DNA of 64,000 nt from Saturnia japonica (Eukaryota > Arthropoda > Insecta > Lepidoptera > Saturniidae): NCBI GenBank assembly GCA_033032175.1, contig CM065308.1, positions 22,374,952-22,438,951 of the forward strand, in the 5' to 3' direction. The position numbers and the translations under genes are program-made. Below, piece by piece: positions 1-12,800 of this stretch (positions are counted from its first letter, which is position 1; every line of letters starts with the position of its first letter). The notes under the pieces are model-generated. The model made no database searches, was not told the origin of the DNA, and was given only the letters and a program-made list of their open reading frames with translations.

Positions 1-2285
1 TAAAAAATTTGAAACGAAAAAATTCTTTTTCCCCCTTTTTTTAAAATTTTTTTCCCAAATAAAATTTTTTTTTAAAAAAGTTTAAAAAGGGGATTTTTAA
101 AAAAGGGGCCAAAATTTAAAACCAAAAATTTGGAAAAAATTTAATTTAAAACCCGAAAGGGGGGTTGTTTGGGGAAAAGGGGTTTTTTAAATTTTAAAGG
201 GGTTTAAAAAAAAAATTTTTAAAATTTAAAAATTATTAAAATTTCCAAAAATTTTTTTTTTTTTAAAACCCAAAATTTAAAAAAAATTTTTGTTTTTTTT
301 AAAAAAAAAATTTTTTTCCAAAATTTCCCAATTTTTTTTGAAAAGGGGGAAAAAAAAAATTTAAACCCGGGAAGCCTTTTAAAATTTTTAAAAAAATTTA
401 AAAAAAAAAAAAATTAAGGGGGCCCCCCCCTTTTTGGGGGTTTTATTTTTTTTTCCCAATTTTAAAAGGGTTTTAAATTTAAAAAAGGTTTTTAAAAAAG
501 GGGGAAAATTTTTTTTGGGATTTTTTTAAAATTTTGGCTTTGGTTTTAAAACCCCCAAAAAATTTTTTTTAAATTTAACCTTTTTTTTTTTTTTGGGGGA
601 AAAAAATTTAAAAAGGCCTTTTCCCCCAAAAAAAAAAAAAAAAAAAAGGGTTTTTTAAAAAAAGGGGAAAAAAATTTTTCCCCCCAAAACCGGATTTTTT
701 GAATTTTTTTAAAAAATTTTTGGGTTTATTAAATTTTTTTTTCGGTTTTAAAAAAAATTATTTTTCTTAAAAAAAAAAAAAATTTTTTTTTTTTTTTTTT
801 TTTTAAAATTAAAACCCCCTTTTTTTAAAAAAAAGGTTTTAACCTTTTAAAAAAATTTTTTTGTTTTTGGGTTTTTTAATTAAAACCAAAAAAAAAAAAA
901 ATTTCCCGGGTAAAAAGGGGAAAAAATTTCTTTTCCCCCCAAAAGTTTTTTTTTTTTTTTTTTTTAAAAAAAAAGTTAAAAAATTTTTAAAAACCCTTTT
1001 AAATTTTTTTTTTTTTAAAAAAAAAAACCCTTTTTCCCCCCCCAACGGGTTTTTTCCAAAATTTCCTTCCCTTTTTCCCCGGGTTTTCCCCCCAATTTTA
1101 AAAATTTTTTTTGGGAAAAATTTTTGGGTTTTAAAAGGAATTTTTGGGGGTTTTTTTTTTCAAAAGTTTCCCCCCCGGGGTTTTTTTTTAAAATTTTTTT
1201 CCCAAAAAAACCCATTTTTGGTTTTTTAAAACCTTTCGGGGGCCGGGGGGGCCCAAGTTAAATTTAAAAAAAAAACCAAAATTCGTTAACCCAAAAAATT
1301 TTTTTTTTTGGGACCCCGGGAAACCCCCCTTTTTTTTTTGGTTTTTCCCACCCAAAAATTTGGAACCAAATTTCCTTTTCCCCAAAAAAAATAAAAATTA
1401 CCCAAAAAAAATTTCCAAAATTTAAATTCCCTTTTTTAAAAAAAGAAAAAAATTTTAAAATTTTTAAAGGCCCCGGGAAAACCCCCCAAAAAAAAATTCA
1501 ATTTCCCAAAATTTTAAAAAAGGGGGCCCCGGGTTTTTTGGGGAAAAAGGGGGAAAAAAAAACCCCTTAAAATTGGCCCCAAAACCCCCCTTTCAAAAAT
1601 TTTTTTTTAAATTTTTTTCTTTTAAAAGGGAAACCCAACCCCCCCCCAAAATTAAACCCCAAAGGGCAAAAGGGGCCCCCCCTTTGGGCCCTTTTGGAAC
1701 CAAACCCCAAAAAATTTTTTTAAAAAAAAAAAATTTTTAAAACCAAACATTAAAAAAAACCCTTGCAAAAAAAAGGGTTTAAAATTTTTTTTTTTTTCCC
1801 CGGGGGGGTTTTTAAAAACCTTTAATTTAAAACCCAAAACCCCCCCCCGGGGGCCCGGGGTTAAAAAGGGGGGCCCTTTTTCCCCTTTGGGGGTAAAAAC
1901 CCCCTTTTTTAAAGGGGGGGAAAAAAAAGGGGGGGCCCAAGGGCCCGGCCCCAATTTTCCCAAATTTGCCGGGGTTTTTGGTAGGGCCCCTTTAAAAGGG
2001 TTTTTCCCCCCCGGTTTCCCGGAAAAAAAAGGGGGGTTTTTTAAAAAAAAAAAAAAAATTTTTAAATTTCCCGGGCCCCCCAAAATTTAAAAATTTTCCC
2101 TTTTTTTTTGGGGGAATTTTGGGGGGAAAAAAAGGGGGAAATTTTTTTTAAAAAAAAAAGGGGCAACGTTTTTTTTGGGGGGGGAAAAAAAATTTTGCCT
2201 TCAAAGAAATTTTACCCCCCCCTTTTTTTTTTTTTAAAAGGTTTTGGGTTTTTGGGGGTTTTAAAAACCCCAAAATTTTTAAAAA

Positions 2286-2316
<31 letters not shown>

Positions 2317-3523
2317 AATTAAAAAAAAAAAAAAAACCAAAAAATTTTTTTTAAAAAAAGGGGGGGTTTTTTTTAAAAGGGGTTGGGAAAAATTTTAAAA
2401 ACCAAAAAAAAACCGGGGGCCCCCCCTTTTGGGAAAAAAAAACCCCGGGACCTTGGGTTGGGCCCCCCCAAATTTTTTAAATCCCCCCAATTTCCGGGGG
2501 CCCCCTGGGAAAAAGGAGGGTTTTTTTAAAAAAAAAAATTTTTTTAACCCTTTTTTTTCTTAAAAATTTTAAATTTAAAATTTTTAAAAAAAAAATTTTT
2601 TTTCCCAAAATTTTCCCCAAAATTTTAAAAGGGGGGAAAAAACCAAACCCCGGGGTTTTTCCCCCAAAAAATTTTTTTTAAAATTTTTTTAATTTTTTTA
2701 AAAAAAAAACCCGGGGGGAAAAAAAAAAATTTTAAAATTTTTTAAAGGGTTTTTTTTTTTGGGGAAAATTTTTAAAAAGGGGGGTTTTTAAAAAAAGGGG
2801 ATTTTTTTCCTTATTTTTTAAATTTTTTTTTAAAAAAAAAATTTTAAAAAAAACCCTTTTAAAAAAAAATTTTTTTTAAAAAGGGGGTTTTAAACCCCTT
2901 TCCGGTAAAAAAACCCCCCCCCCCCTTTTTTTAAAACCCTAAAAAAAAAGTTTAAAAAGGGGGGGAAAAAAAATTTTTTTGGGGTTTTTAAGGGTTTAAA
3001 AAACCCCCTTTTAAAAAATTTTTTAACCCTTTTAAATTTTTTGGGGAAAAAATTAAAATTTTTTGGGGGAAAAAAAAAAAAAAAAAATTTTTAAAAAAAA
3101 AATTTTTTTAATTTTTTTAAAAATTTTTAATTGAAAATTTTTTTTTTCCGGGGGTTTTTTTTTGGGGTTTTTTTCCAAAAATTTAATTAAAATATTTGGG
3201 GGTTTTTTTTAAAAAATTTTTTAAAATTAAAAAAAAAAAATTTTTAAAAATTTTATTTTTTTTTAAAAAAAAATTTTTTTTTTTTTTTTTTTTTGGGCCT
3301 TTTTTTTAATTTTTCAAAAATTCCCCAAAAAAATTTAAAATTTTATTTAAAAAAGGGGGTTTTTTTTTAAAAAAAGGTTGGGGAAAATTTTTTAAAAAAA
3401 ATTTTCCTTTTTTTGGGGGTTTTTTTTTTTTTTTTTGGGGGAAAATTTTTTAAAATTTTTTTTTGGGGGGTTTTTAAAATTTAAAAAAAAAAAAAAGAAA
3501 ATTTTTTTTTTTTTTTAATTTTT
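1..3523. other. homopolymer-expanded, probably artefactual sequence
   Basis: Almost every base here belongs to a run of three or more identical bases (blocks of A, T, G and C in succession), while alternating dinucleotides and mixed k-mers are nearly absent. No biological repeat class has runs of all four bases on this scale. Open reading frames inside it encode only Phe, Lys, Gly and Pro runs and are meaningless. The texture stops abruptly at about 3524. I read it as uncorrected long-read consensus or a homopolymer-inflation artefact and annotate no genes in it. Confidence 0.85.
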
Positions 3524-3668
3524 TTGACAGGATCGTAGCTGTAGATCCAAGTTTCTTCAGTTGTAAGGATCTAGGGTACGTCTTGCATAGTTCTTCCTTC
3601 AAACTTTTCTAGCATAAATTTGCACCAATCAACACGACGGGATTTTTGATCTTCGGTGAGAGAATGAA
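3524..3668 (-). pseudogene. mariner transposase fragment
   Basis: The minus strand reads a mariner-type core: LTEDQKSRRVDWC, then FMLEKFEG, a stop codon, and ILTTEETWIYSYDP. The first catalytic Asp of the usual DE(S/T)W motif is Glu here, and an in-frame TAG lies just before it, so this is a dead copy. The fragment is cut at its downstream end by the homopolymer block at 3523. The other end is bounded by a GAATTC-rich palindromic patch (about 3664-3690). Confidence 0.8.
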
Positions 3669-4854
3669 TTCATGAATTCGGTGAATTCATCACGAAGCAA
3701 GCTTATAAATATTTTTTGTTATTCTTAAATTTTAGGCAGGTTTATGCAATTCGCACATTATAATCCCATCGTAACGTAAATAAGACTAGCCTCATCAGTG
3801 GGCATATTCCCTATTATCTTATTAAATATTCTAACTTCTAGTTTGTTGAAAACAAACGACTCATTTTCTTTTATCTAAAATAATCAATATATTGAAAAAG
3901 AATCAAGTTTTGTCAGGCGCACTACACTGCATGAACAAACCTGTTGAATTTGTGATATAGTGTTCTTTCTTAAGCACACATTGGTCTCGATAGGTACATG
4001 ACATGACATACAATTATTACAGTCGTAGCTATCTAATCTGTTAGATTATGACCCTAAAAACCTTATGTTGACTGATTATGACGTCAACAGTATGATGGTG
4101 CGGATTTATAATCGGTCATTATATTGCTGTGTAATTACTAAAAACTACCCACTTTCTTTTCTGTAATACAATAGATATGTTGTAGGTAACGTATAATATA
4201 CATCTCCGATTCGCTTTGAATATTCTGTGAGAGGTTTTAGCGAAACGTATTCACTGAAACCACACAGATAACGGTTATTCTAAAGGCAACTTTGACAGAT
4301 GTAAAAGCTACATTTGTGTTTAGGTTACGTATTTCTTTATTTTGCATTATGACGAAGTAAAAGTGTATATTCTATTTTTTTCGAAGTTACTATACTGTTA
4401 GCCTTTAGGTACCTGGAGTCATTAGAAGCTCCAGATTGGGGCGTGCATTATAATCGATTTTTTTAATTGTATTGATGACCTACAGAAGATTGCAGGTTAT
4501 TTACCTTGCGATGTATGTTCCGGGGATGGACGGGGATTGGGTGGGGGGGGGGGGGGGGGGGAAGTGGGTTCAATGTTGGCAACATTCTTGTGACATCTAT
4601 AGTATTAGAAGTGTCCATAGGCAACGGTAGTCGCTTACCTTCGGAAGGGACTTATGCTAGTTTCCCACTTAACTAAAAAATACGTAACAATTGAAGATGT
4701 TGTAATAAATGAATCTATTAATCAATCTGAAATATAAATAAAAGTTGTCAGATTCACACCCTGATTTTTTTTACTAAATAAGAATCAAGAGAATTCCATC
4801 GTCGATTCAGACAGCTTAAGTAACTGGTTTTCAGCGATATTAAAGTTTTTTTTA
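3669..4854. other. intergenic, dispersed repeat pieces
   Basis: No gene is visible. Positions 3705-3830 resemble 19085-19200, and 4020-4140 resemble 18140-18240; the order of these two pieces is swapped between the sites, so they are separate repeat or duplication blocks. A run of 19 G residues lies at 4543-4561. The stretch 4590-4660 (short tract on gene-to-gene 'tccatagg...cggtagtcgcttacc') resembles repeat tails also seen near 32,500. Confidence 0.5.
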
Positions 4855-5100
4855 AAGTACAAAGGTGGCAAACAAGCATACAGCCCACCTGATGGTAAGC
4901 GGCTACCGTAGTCTATGGGCACTTGTAATACCATAGATACAAGTATAACTAGCACGTTACCGACCTTTAATGCGCCCCAACTCCAAAGAGCTTTGGAAAT
5001 CCTACTCATCACAGAAACACAACACGAGATTTTTCGACTACCATCTTCTGTAGGGTGGATATGCACATTCCTTTTTTTTTTGGTTTCCATATTTACACAA
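4855..5100. repeat. dispersed lepidopteran-type repeat fragment
   Basis: Contains the short tract 'cacctgatggtaagcggc' followed by a 'ccgtagtctatgggcac' stretch. I recognise this pattern from memory as a very common moth and butterfly repeat, and related pieces occur in the window near 4620 and 32,500. The overlapping reading frames on both strands have no recognisable domain. The element class is uncertain. Confidence 0.45.
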
Positions 5101-5149
5101 TTAACAAGCAGTGAGCAATCCGAACATGAACCTGAGAGACCTTATCCAA

Positions 5150-5752
5150 AAACAGAGCCGCTAATAGCTTTTCAGCTTTAACGGGTTTGGGGCCGAGAGC
5201 TTAAGGTACTCAACCGCGAAAGCGTGAGTAACAAGCGAGCAAGGGTGTCACAACGGCCGGATCTCGGCTTGGTTGCAGCAATTGCAAAAAAAAGTCGCGA
5301 TCTGACTAATTCTCTATCTGTAAAATTCGAGCTAAACTAACATATACATATATACATGTCCCTGCCTCCTGGGAGGAAGGAAGAGAACATGTGTATATGT
5401 ATTTAGTGATCTGAAATATGTTCTACACTATCTAGCGTAAAAAAGAGAAAAAACATTTCTTACAGAACCAATGTATCTATGTGGTGTGCACACATACACA
5501 TAACGTGTGTAATGATGATGTGTGTGGGTAGCTAAGTGATTGCAAGTGCAGTGTCACCTGTATCGCGCGGGCGGCTGCATGACTCAAGAGTTTCACATCG
5601 AGGAACGGACCTAGGCTTGAGTTTCCGCGAGAGAGGGAGGTCGCGGCGGTGGCATGTGCGGGACTGAAGTTAGCCGCCCGTCCCCTACGGAGGGAACGGT
5701 GGTTTCGCGGGCGTGGGCGCAAGACGTTCTGTTTGGAGAGACGGTGGAGTAG
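5150..5752 (-). mobile_element. Jockey-type LINE, 3'-end fragment
   Basis: The minus strand reads the end of a Jockey ORF2 (SPNR... RPRPRNHRSLRRG) followed by the 3' UTR. It is alignable by eye to 8123-8840 (minus) and to the large copy at 29160-31644 (plus). The poly-A tail is missing, so both ends are truncated. The 3' UTR hairpin is retained at 5345-5400. This copy is more diverged than the other two. Confidence 0.85.
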
Positions 5753-6368
5753 TATTTGTTTATTACCTTGATCTTATCAACGGGATCGGTAAAGGAATGT
5801 CTTACTATTGTACAAGAGCTCCTTCCTGAAGAAAGGCACTGGCCTTCAACACCACGCTACGCCATGCCACGACGTATTGATGATTTAAAACGCCGAGAAA
5901 TCCATAGATCTATTTTTTACCACTATATTGTGGAGTACCCAAGGCCGTTCCTCAAGCGTCTACGTTATATCACATTGTTTTTCTTCCCCGTCTCCAAGTC
6001 CTTCATTTATTATCTACCTTTACAAGTGTGGTGAGACTCCTAATTTAAAAATTTAATGAAAACAAGAGAACAATATAATGCTTTAATGATTTAATTATTG
6101 TTAATAAAAAAACACTTGTAACAAATTGTTTTAATTTAGAATCGTAATCGGTACGAATGTGGAAACAATGCAATTGTATGTTAATTAATAATTACCAGTT
6201 TTAATTATGGTTGCAAACAGCGTAACTCAATTTACAGGAAACAATTAAATTACGAGGCAGAAGCTAAAAAACAAGCACTTTTTCCCCTCAAATATCCCAA
6301 AACCATTAAACTTACAAAAGAAATAATAAAACATCTCTAAATTTGGTATAACAAAGCACCAAATATAA

Positions 6369-6374
6369 TTTATT
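6369..6374 (-). terminator. poly-A signal of the dehydrogenase gene
   Basis: TTTATT on the plus strand is AATAAA on the coding strand, about 220 bp past the stop codon. It is preserved in the duplicated copy at 19590-19595. No cleavage site can be read directly. Confidence 0.5.
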
Positions 6375-6590
6375 TTAATAGAGCTTGCTTTTCATTGCGA
6401 CACGTTATAAATATTAAATTATTCTAAGAAAACAATTTTTAACAATTCTCAAGTCTGTTAAAACAGTCACAATTTTTTTACTGTGCTGCATCAGGATGCG
6501 ATAAAAAGGGGTAAGGGTCAGCTTACATATCTAAATGATTATAAAAACAGGACGTCCCTGTTGTCACTGACGGTAAATCAATTTTTAACT

Positions 6591-6827
6591 CTATTTCATT
6601 TGGTCTGAAATAAGAGTGATGCCCGTATTGAACTGCAAGCCGCCGTCAATTTGTGTGACGGTACCGGTCACCAACCGACAGTTATCGCTGGCTACGTACA
6701 CGATCATCCTGGCGACATCCTCACCAACACACACTTCGCCCATGGGCACACTTTTCCTCGCTTTATCCAACCACTGTTTATATTCTTCATCAGAATAGGC
6801 TGTTAAACGTTGTACAAATGTTGACAC
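6591..6827 (-). CDS. SDR gene exon 4 (C-terminus)
   Basis: The acceptor TTTCTACAG at 6828-6836 is followed by GTGTCAACATTTG, giving VSTFVQRL. The exon runs through the substrate-loop segment and VTGTVTQIDGG to the stop codon TAG at 6593-6591; 78 codons plus stop. It lies inside duplicated block 1. Confidence 0.93.
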   Translation of the reverse strand: MSTFVQRLTAYSDEEYKQWLDKARKSVPMGEVCVGEDVARMIVYVASDNCRLVTGTVTQIDGGLQFNTGITLISDQMK

Positions 6828-9800
6828 CTGTAGAAAAATAACTGAGTATGAGTTTGCATTGCTTAGAATATCTTACAGGAAAATAATTTAGATACAAAGT
6901 CGAGTTTAATGCTAAAAATCGATCATCAGCGATAGTTTAGAAATCACCGCAATGATCTATATAGATATAAATTCTACTGCTCGTTTCTGTCTAATATTAT
7001 ATTTACATACATACAGATATACATCACGTCTCTCTCCCAACCGGGTCTATGAGGTCACGTCCTTCCACTTGCTACGATTCTCGTATACATATTTCGCTTC
7101 TTCAACATTCATCACTTTTTCACGCATGCTCGTCGGTTTAGAATACTTTTGACCTGACCTTTCTTCAGATTTGATCGAGGAACGTTCGTCTAAGCCTTCC
7201 TCTTCCAACTATCTCATTCACACTCTTCTTATAAATCTGTTTAGTCATTCTTCTTTCAATCATCCTCTCTACATGCCAATCCATCTAAGCATCCCTTTCT
7301 CATTATAATATATGTGTATATATCTTCTTTCACACGAAAAAGTTCCATTATCCACACTGTTTATTGTCCTATCACTCAAATTCACTCCTAAAATACACTC
7401 ATTTCTATTGCATTTATTCTACTTTGATACAATGTCTGCCACACCCAACTTTAACTTCCGTACACGAGTGTTGGAACTAACACTGCTCTATGTACAACCA
7501 AACGAGCTTTCCTAGATATTTTCTGGCTGTTTACATAGGTGTACAATGCCCCATTCAACATGTTACCAGCACTTATTCTCCTTTCAACATCACTTTAAGC
7601 ACAAACTTGATAAAAATGTGTAATACGGCATAGTTGATAACAATATATTCTTTGGCTATACACTAGACTAGATGTAAAATTACGAGTACAATGTGAGGAC
7701 AAATTAGGTAAAATGATATTGCATTCGCCGTGCCGGAGCCGCGCTATGATGTGCGCTGCATGATTACTATACCACTGTACCTTTTTATGTATTACTGTGC
7801 TAGCCACGAAAGTTATACGAGTAGGAATAATGTGCCTGTTGAGTTTAATTAAAAATAGGTTAGTGTTTGCATATAATAGGTTTATTATCTAATCATTTGT
7901 GAATATTTTGTTATTCATCCGAAGATAATCACAAAACTGACACTAATATTTTCGTAGATTATAAAGTGTATGGAATAGGATCAAAATAGGATGAACTTCT
8001 TACTTTTATTTAGTCCATTTCTTTACTTATGTACTTATAGTATGCAAACACTACCTCCTTTTTTAGTTAAATTCATAATATTCATTATGCCTACACGTAT
8101 GATGTTCATAGCCAGCAATGTATTTTTTTTTTTTTGAACTGACTACACTGTTAGCCTTAGGGGCCCTATCGTCAAACAGAGCCGCTGCGGCTTTTACAGC
8201 TTCACCGGACTTGGGGGCGAGCGCTTAGGGCACTCAGCCGCGAAAGTTTGTGACGACCCGCACGAGGGTGCCAGAGTGGCCGAACCTCGGCTCGGGCGGT
8301 CGTCGCGAATGCGAAAAAGTCGCGATCTAACTAATTCCGTAATCCTAAGAGAATTCGAACTAACTAATGTATACTCATATGCACGTTCCCCTCCTCCTGG
8401 GAGGAAGGAGTGGACCATGCGTATGTGTATTTAATAATCGGAATGGTTTTTCTACACTAACTAGCGCATTAGTCTAACTAGCGCAAAAAAAGAAAAAAAA
8501 AGCTCCCTTACAGAACCTATGTACCTGTGTGGTGTGCACGTGTGTGTGTTCATACGTGTGTAATGTTGTATGAGGGTAGCTAAGTGTTGCACGTATAGTG
8601 TCACTTTGTATCGCGCGGGCGGCTGCCTGACCCAAGGGTTTCACACCGAGGAACGGACCTAGGCTTGGGTTGCCGCTAGAGAGGGTGGACGTGACGGGTG
8701 TGCGGGAGCGAAGTTAACCGCCCAGCCTCTGCGGAGAGAACGGTGGTTACGCGGGCGTGGGCGGTGGCACGCTCTGTTTGGAGAGACGGTGGCGTAGAAC
8801 GCGTTAGCTGTTTCGGTTTGGTCGGGCGGGTCAGTGAATATATTACGCGGTAATGTATTACATAAAAAGGTACAGCTAAATAGTAATCATGCTGCGGCAC
8901 GCGGCGCGGCGCGCGTCAGTGGCGTGGCGCGGCATTTGCGCGTTTACACAGCATATCGCAGCGCCGCCGCGCCGTCTATACGAGCCCAGCAAGTTTTATT
9001 GGATCATTCCGTAAATGATAGTGATGTGTGGAAGTAAACTCATTCTCTGTACGACCACAAAAAAATGTCCTTTTTACTCACATTATGTAATAGCGTGTTT
9101 TAGCCTTAAGGATAAATGTTTCTTTCTACATTTTTTTTAAAAGTATTTTGACATACATTAATGCTTTCTTAAGACTTGGATTGAGTAAAATAGTTTTTTA
9201 ATTTTCGTAAGTATGTAAATGGTAAAAATGTGAAGCAAAAGTTACTCAGTTTTCTTTTATTCATCATTCATCAGTTACCTTTTATATTTTATAGCGTGAA
9301 TACTCACAGTGATTCCAGGACTGACTGTATTAACTCTAACGCCTTTGGGAGCCAACTCCAATGCTATCAGTCGGGTGAAATGGTCGAGAGCTGCCTGAAA
9401 CAAAACAATTAACAGAATATATTAGAAGATTAAGATGTTTAAAAAGTTACCTTGAAATGGAATGACGTCACAAATGTCAGTATTGGCCTCAATTATCACT
9501 TCGCAATACGTGGTGATGATGGTGATGATACTACCATGACGCCAAGAGTGGCTAACCGCCTCTCGAAGGCCAGGACCCTACCGTTTCTAGACCTTTGACC
9601 CTTAGAGATTGCGTACGGCGAAACATAAAATAGGTATGCTGGAACGCCAATTGTTTCTTTTCATGTTACGGCCTTACGGTTAAACTTTCGGACCAAAATA
9701 AATGTTTTGTTTTACTCAAGGAAGATCGCCTTGTTTCGCTTCCTTCCTACCGAAATTGAATCCAACCAAAACTAGCACAGCGTTTTTATAAAAAAATTTA

Positions 9801-12800
9801 GTACGTATTTATAACTTGGGTATCTATATAAATCTGTAGTTCAGTCTGTACATGTAGTTTTTTTAATCCAAAATTCCGCCATAGACATAGATACTATGAA
9901 TACCTAACCCCATTATTAAGTAATCTATCAGCCCCAAATTGATTTCTAATTTTTAACTACATTCCATAACCTCAAAACTGTGATGGAATCAAAAATAATG
10001 ATACGTAATAAACAGATTAACAACCAAACTCTTACTTTAAATTACTTCAAGACAAATAATAACGGGTATATAGGCGTTACTACAAACAATGTTACGAGAA
10101 AAATAATATAATTACTTATGTGTTTTGTTTTTGTATAAAAAGCTCCTTTAACCAGACGTCGCGCATACGCGATGCCTCATTCCGGGTGATTGAGCGGGAG
10201 AATACAACGGTTTCTCGCGCCTAGTTGGATGACGCAATATTTTCGAATAGGTCGACTTTTTGATACTTAGTCAACTTACACCATAATCAACCATCCCCGG
10301 TCTCCCCTATGGTTTTATTTTTTTTCTTTGCCTTACCTTGGTTTGCTAGAAAAAAATCCTTGATACTTATGACATTAGAAGGTAACCTGTGTACGACTGA
10401 AATGTCCAAGAAATACCATTCATTCATTCATTCAAGGATTTTAAGAATAAAGAATAAAAAATACTTTAATACGAAAAATGTTTTTTTTTAGAATTGAAAC
10501 GATTGTTAAATACTCTAAAGTTTATTTTAATAACACAGAATGAAATTAAAGTGGTTCTCATAAATTGAAAAGGTATATGTAGATTTACATAGGTAGGCAG
10601 ATAGGTCTACATAGATTTGGTTGGTAGATAATTAGATTTATACAAGGGAATACTAGTTTTTATAAAACAAAGGTCATTATGATCTTAATTGAATAAATGA
10701 CGCCACAGCGGTACCGGCCACTGCCAATTCATTAAAAAATAGTTGAACACAATACAAGAGAATGGGTCTCATATTTATAGGTATGTGATGACCTGTGATA
10801 TTACATGGTATGTGAGAAAAGCAGTAAAGCTCCAGAGTAAGCACGCTCACTTTTGTTAGGTTTATCTCGATTTAAAATCTTCTCGAATTTAGGTTAATTT
10901 TTGTATTTAGTCGTTTTTGTTTGAAGATTTTATGCGCTTTTAATAATTTTATTAAATTATAATGAAACAGACATACTATAATGCGCCATTATTCTCTAGA
11001 TATTATCGGTTAATAAATATAAAATTAATAAATAAACTTAGCTTTTCTTTGCTTAGCACAGCTTTGGTTAGGCAGCTTCAAGGGGCCATTGAATCATATT
11101 GTTACGATTCGGATTAAAATAAAATTAATATGCATTTTCTCATTAATCCATTGCTATAAAAAAGAGTAATATCCGTTCGTTTAAAGGAAACTGGGGAATA
11201 CCGTCAAGTGAGACTCTCTGCTGAACGAGATACTAAGGAAAAGTGTACGTACCCCGTAAACCTGTTACAAAATTAACAAACAATTTATTATAGTATGTAT
11301 TTGCATTTCTACGGTTAAATGCAAAATCACAGGGCACCTAGTGCTTACCATGTCATCATTCGTCATTATGAAGTGTTTACCTTCGCCATGCCGTAAGGCA
11401 AGCTACCCACACCGACTGCAGTAGCTGATATGCTCGACACGTTGATAATATTCCCCTTGGACTCGAGAAGCGCTGGAACGAGGAGTCTGGTCAGGTTATA
11501 TACTCCCCGGACGTTGGTATTGAACACGCGGTCGAAGGTTTGCATGTCCGCACGCTGGATGTTAGTCCTGGCGCCGACTCCGGCATTGTTTACTAATACA
11601 TCCAACCTGGAAACAGGTAAATGGAAAATTATTTGAAGCTTTAACTCTAAACTATGTCGATATCACTTTCCAAAAACCATTAAAGGGCAGGCGAAACGTT
11701 TATGACACTTCTGGTGTTACAAATGTGGCAACCTGATTTCGTCACCAGATGTGACATAGACATTTTATATTAATAGTTGTCTAATACTTTTAAGTAAGAT
11801 TTTATTGTTTAACTAACAGAAGATTTATTAACATAAATGTATAACTGTAATATATGTATTATATGTAGAAAATAGCTGATAATCTTCAAACGGCTGAACA
11901 TATTTTCTTGAATTATAGCTAGAACACTCTCGATTATGTCGCCTTTTATTAAAAAAAAACTAAATCTAAATCGGTTCGAACACTTCGAACATTTGTGACC
12001 ACAGAAAGACACACAGATACACCGATAGACACGTTAAACTTATAACACCTCACTTTTTGCGTCGGGGGTAATTAATCATTTAAAGCGAATAAAAATTTAA
12101 TATTTTGAAATATTTCAGCACCATATTTTAGCTCTTTCGGACCACTGATCGAGAACCACTGCAGTAGTGCAGTATAAAGTATAGTACAATAACAGAGATA
12201 TAACTAACTACATTGCATTCTTTAATAAAAGTCTTTGTAACAAATCAAAATTCTCCGAGTAGTTCGTAGCACCGCGTCTGATAACATCGACCATAAATAT
12301 TTTCATTGACAAAAAGGTTCCTACAAAATTGTTACGTTGGAAGTGTATTCCTATTTAAAATAATGAAAATATGGTTTAATTTCTTTCTCATTCATTCATT
12401 ATATAATATGTTTTAACTATTTAATTTCGTGTCTGTTTTAATGGGTCAATGTGAGATACCGTTCGCTTCAACATTTTAAATTATAATTTTTTAATTAGGT
12501 AGGTAAACAAAACAAAAACAATTTTACTTTGAAACTTTTTAAAGAATCATTAAGTAATTACAAATTTAAATTATATTTGTTTATATTTTACTAATGATTA
12601 CTTTTTATGTAAGTATGTATAATTATGTTTGCTAAAAATATAAACAAAATTACCTCCCAAAGTGCTTCAAAGTTTCATTAGCAGTTTTCTCAACTCCTTC
12701 GTCTGTGGCTAAATCTGCGACTATTACCAACGGTTTAACACCTTTCTCTTGCTCGCAACGATCGGCAACATTTCGCAGATTCTCTTCGTTCCTCCCAACC

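Larger units (their letters stand above)
5948..7728. repeat. segmental duplication, copy 1
   Basis: Colinear, high-identity counterpart of 19240-21350. It carries the last coding exon of the dehydrogenase gene, its 3' UTR with poly-A signal, the 3' part of the preceding intron and an old LINE remnant. Copy 2 additionally holds a retroposon insertion of about 370 bp. Similarity begins at a 'ttcctcaagcgtct' tract and ends at 'attgcattcgc', immediately before an inverted-repeat element in copy 1. Confidence 0.9.

Noticed and set aside
839..2398. Several open frames rich in Phe, Lys, Gly and Pro
   Set aside because: They arise from homopolymer runs in the artefactual block and have no domain or codon structure.
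4785..5181. Overlapping open frames on both strands
   Set aside because: They lie in a dispersed repeat; neither peptide has a recognised domain or splice context.
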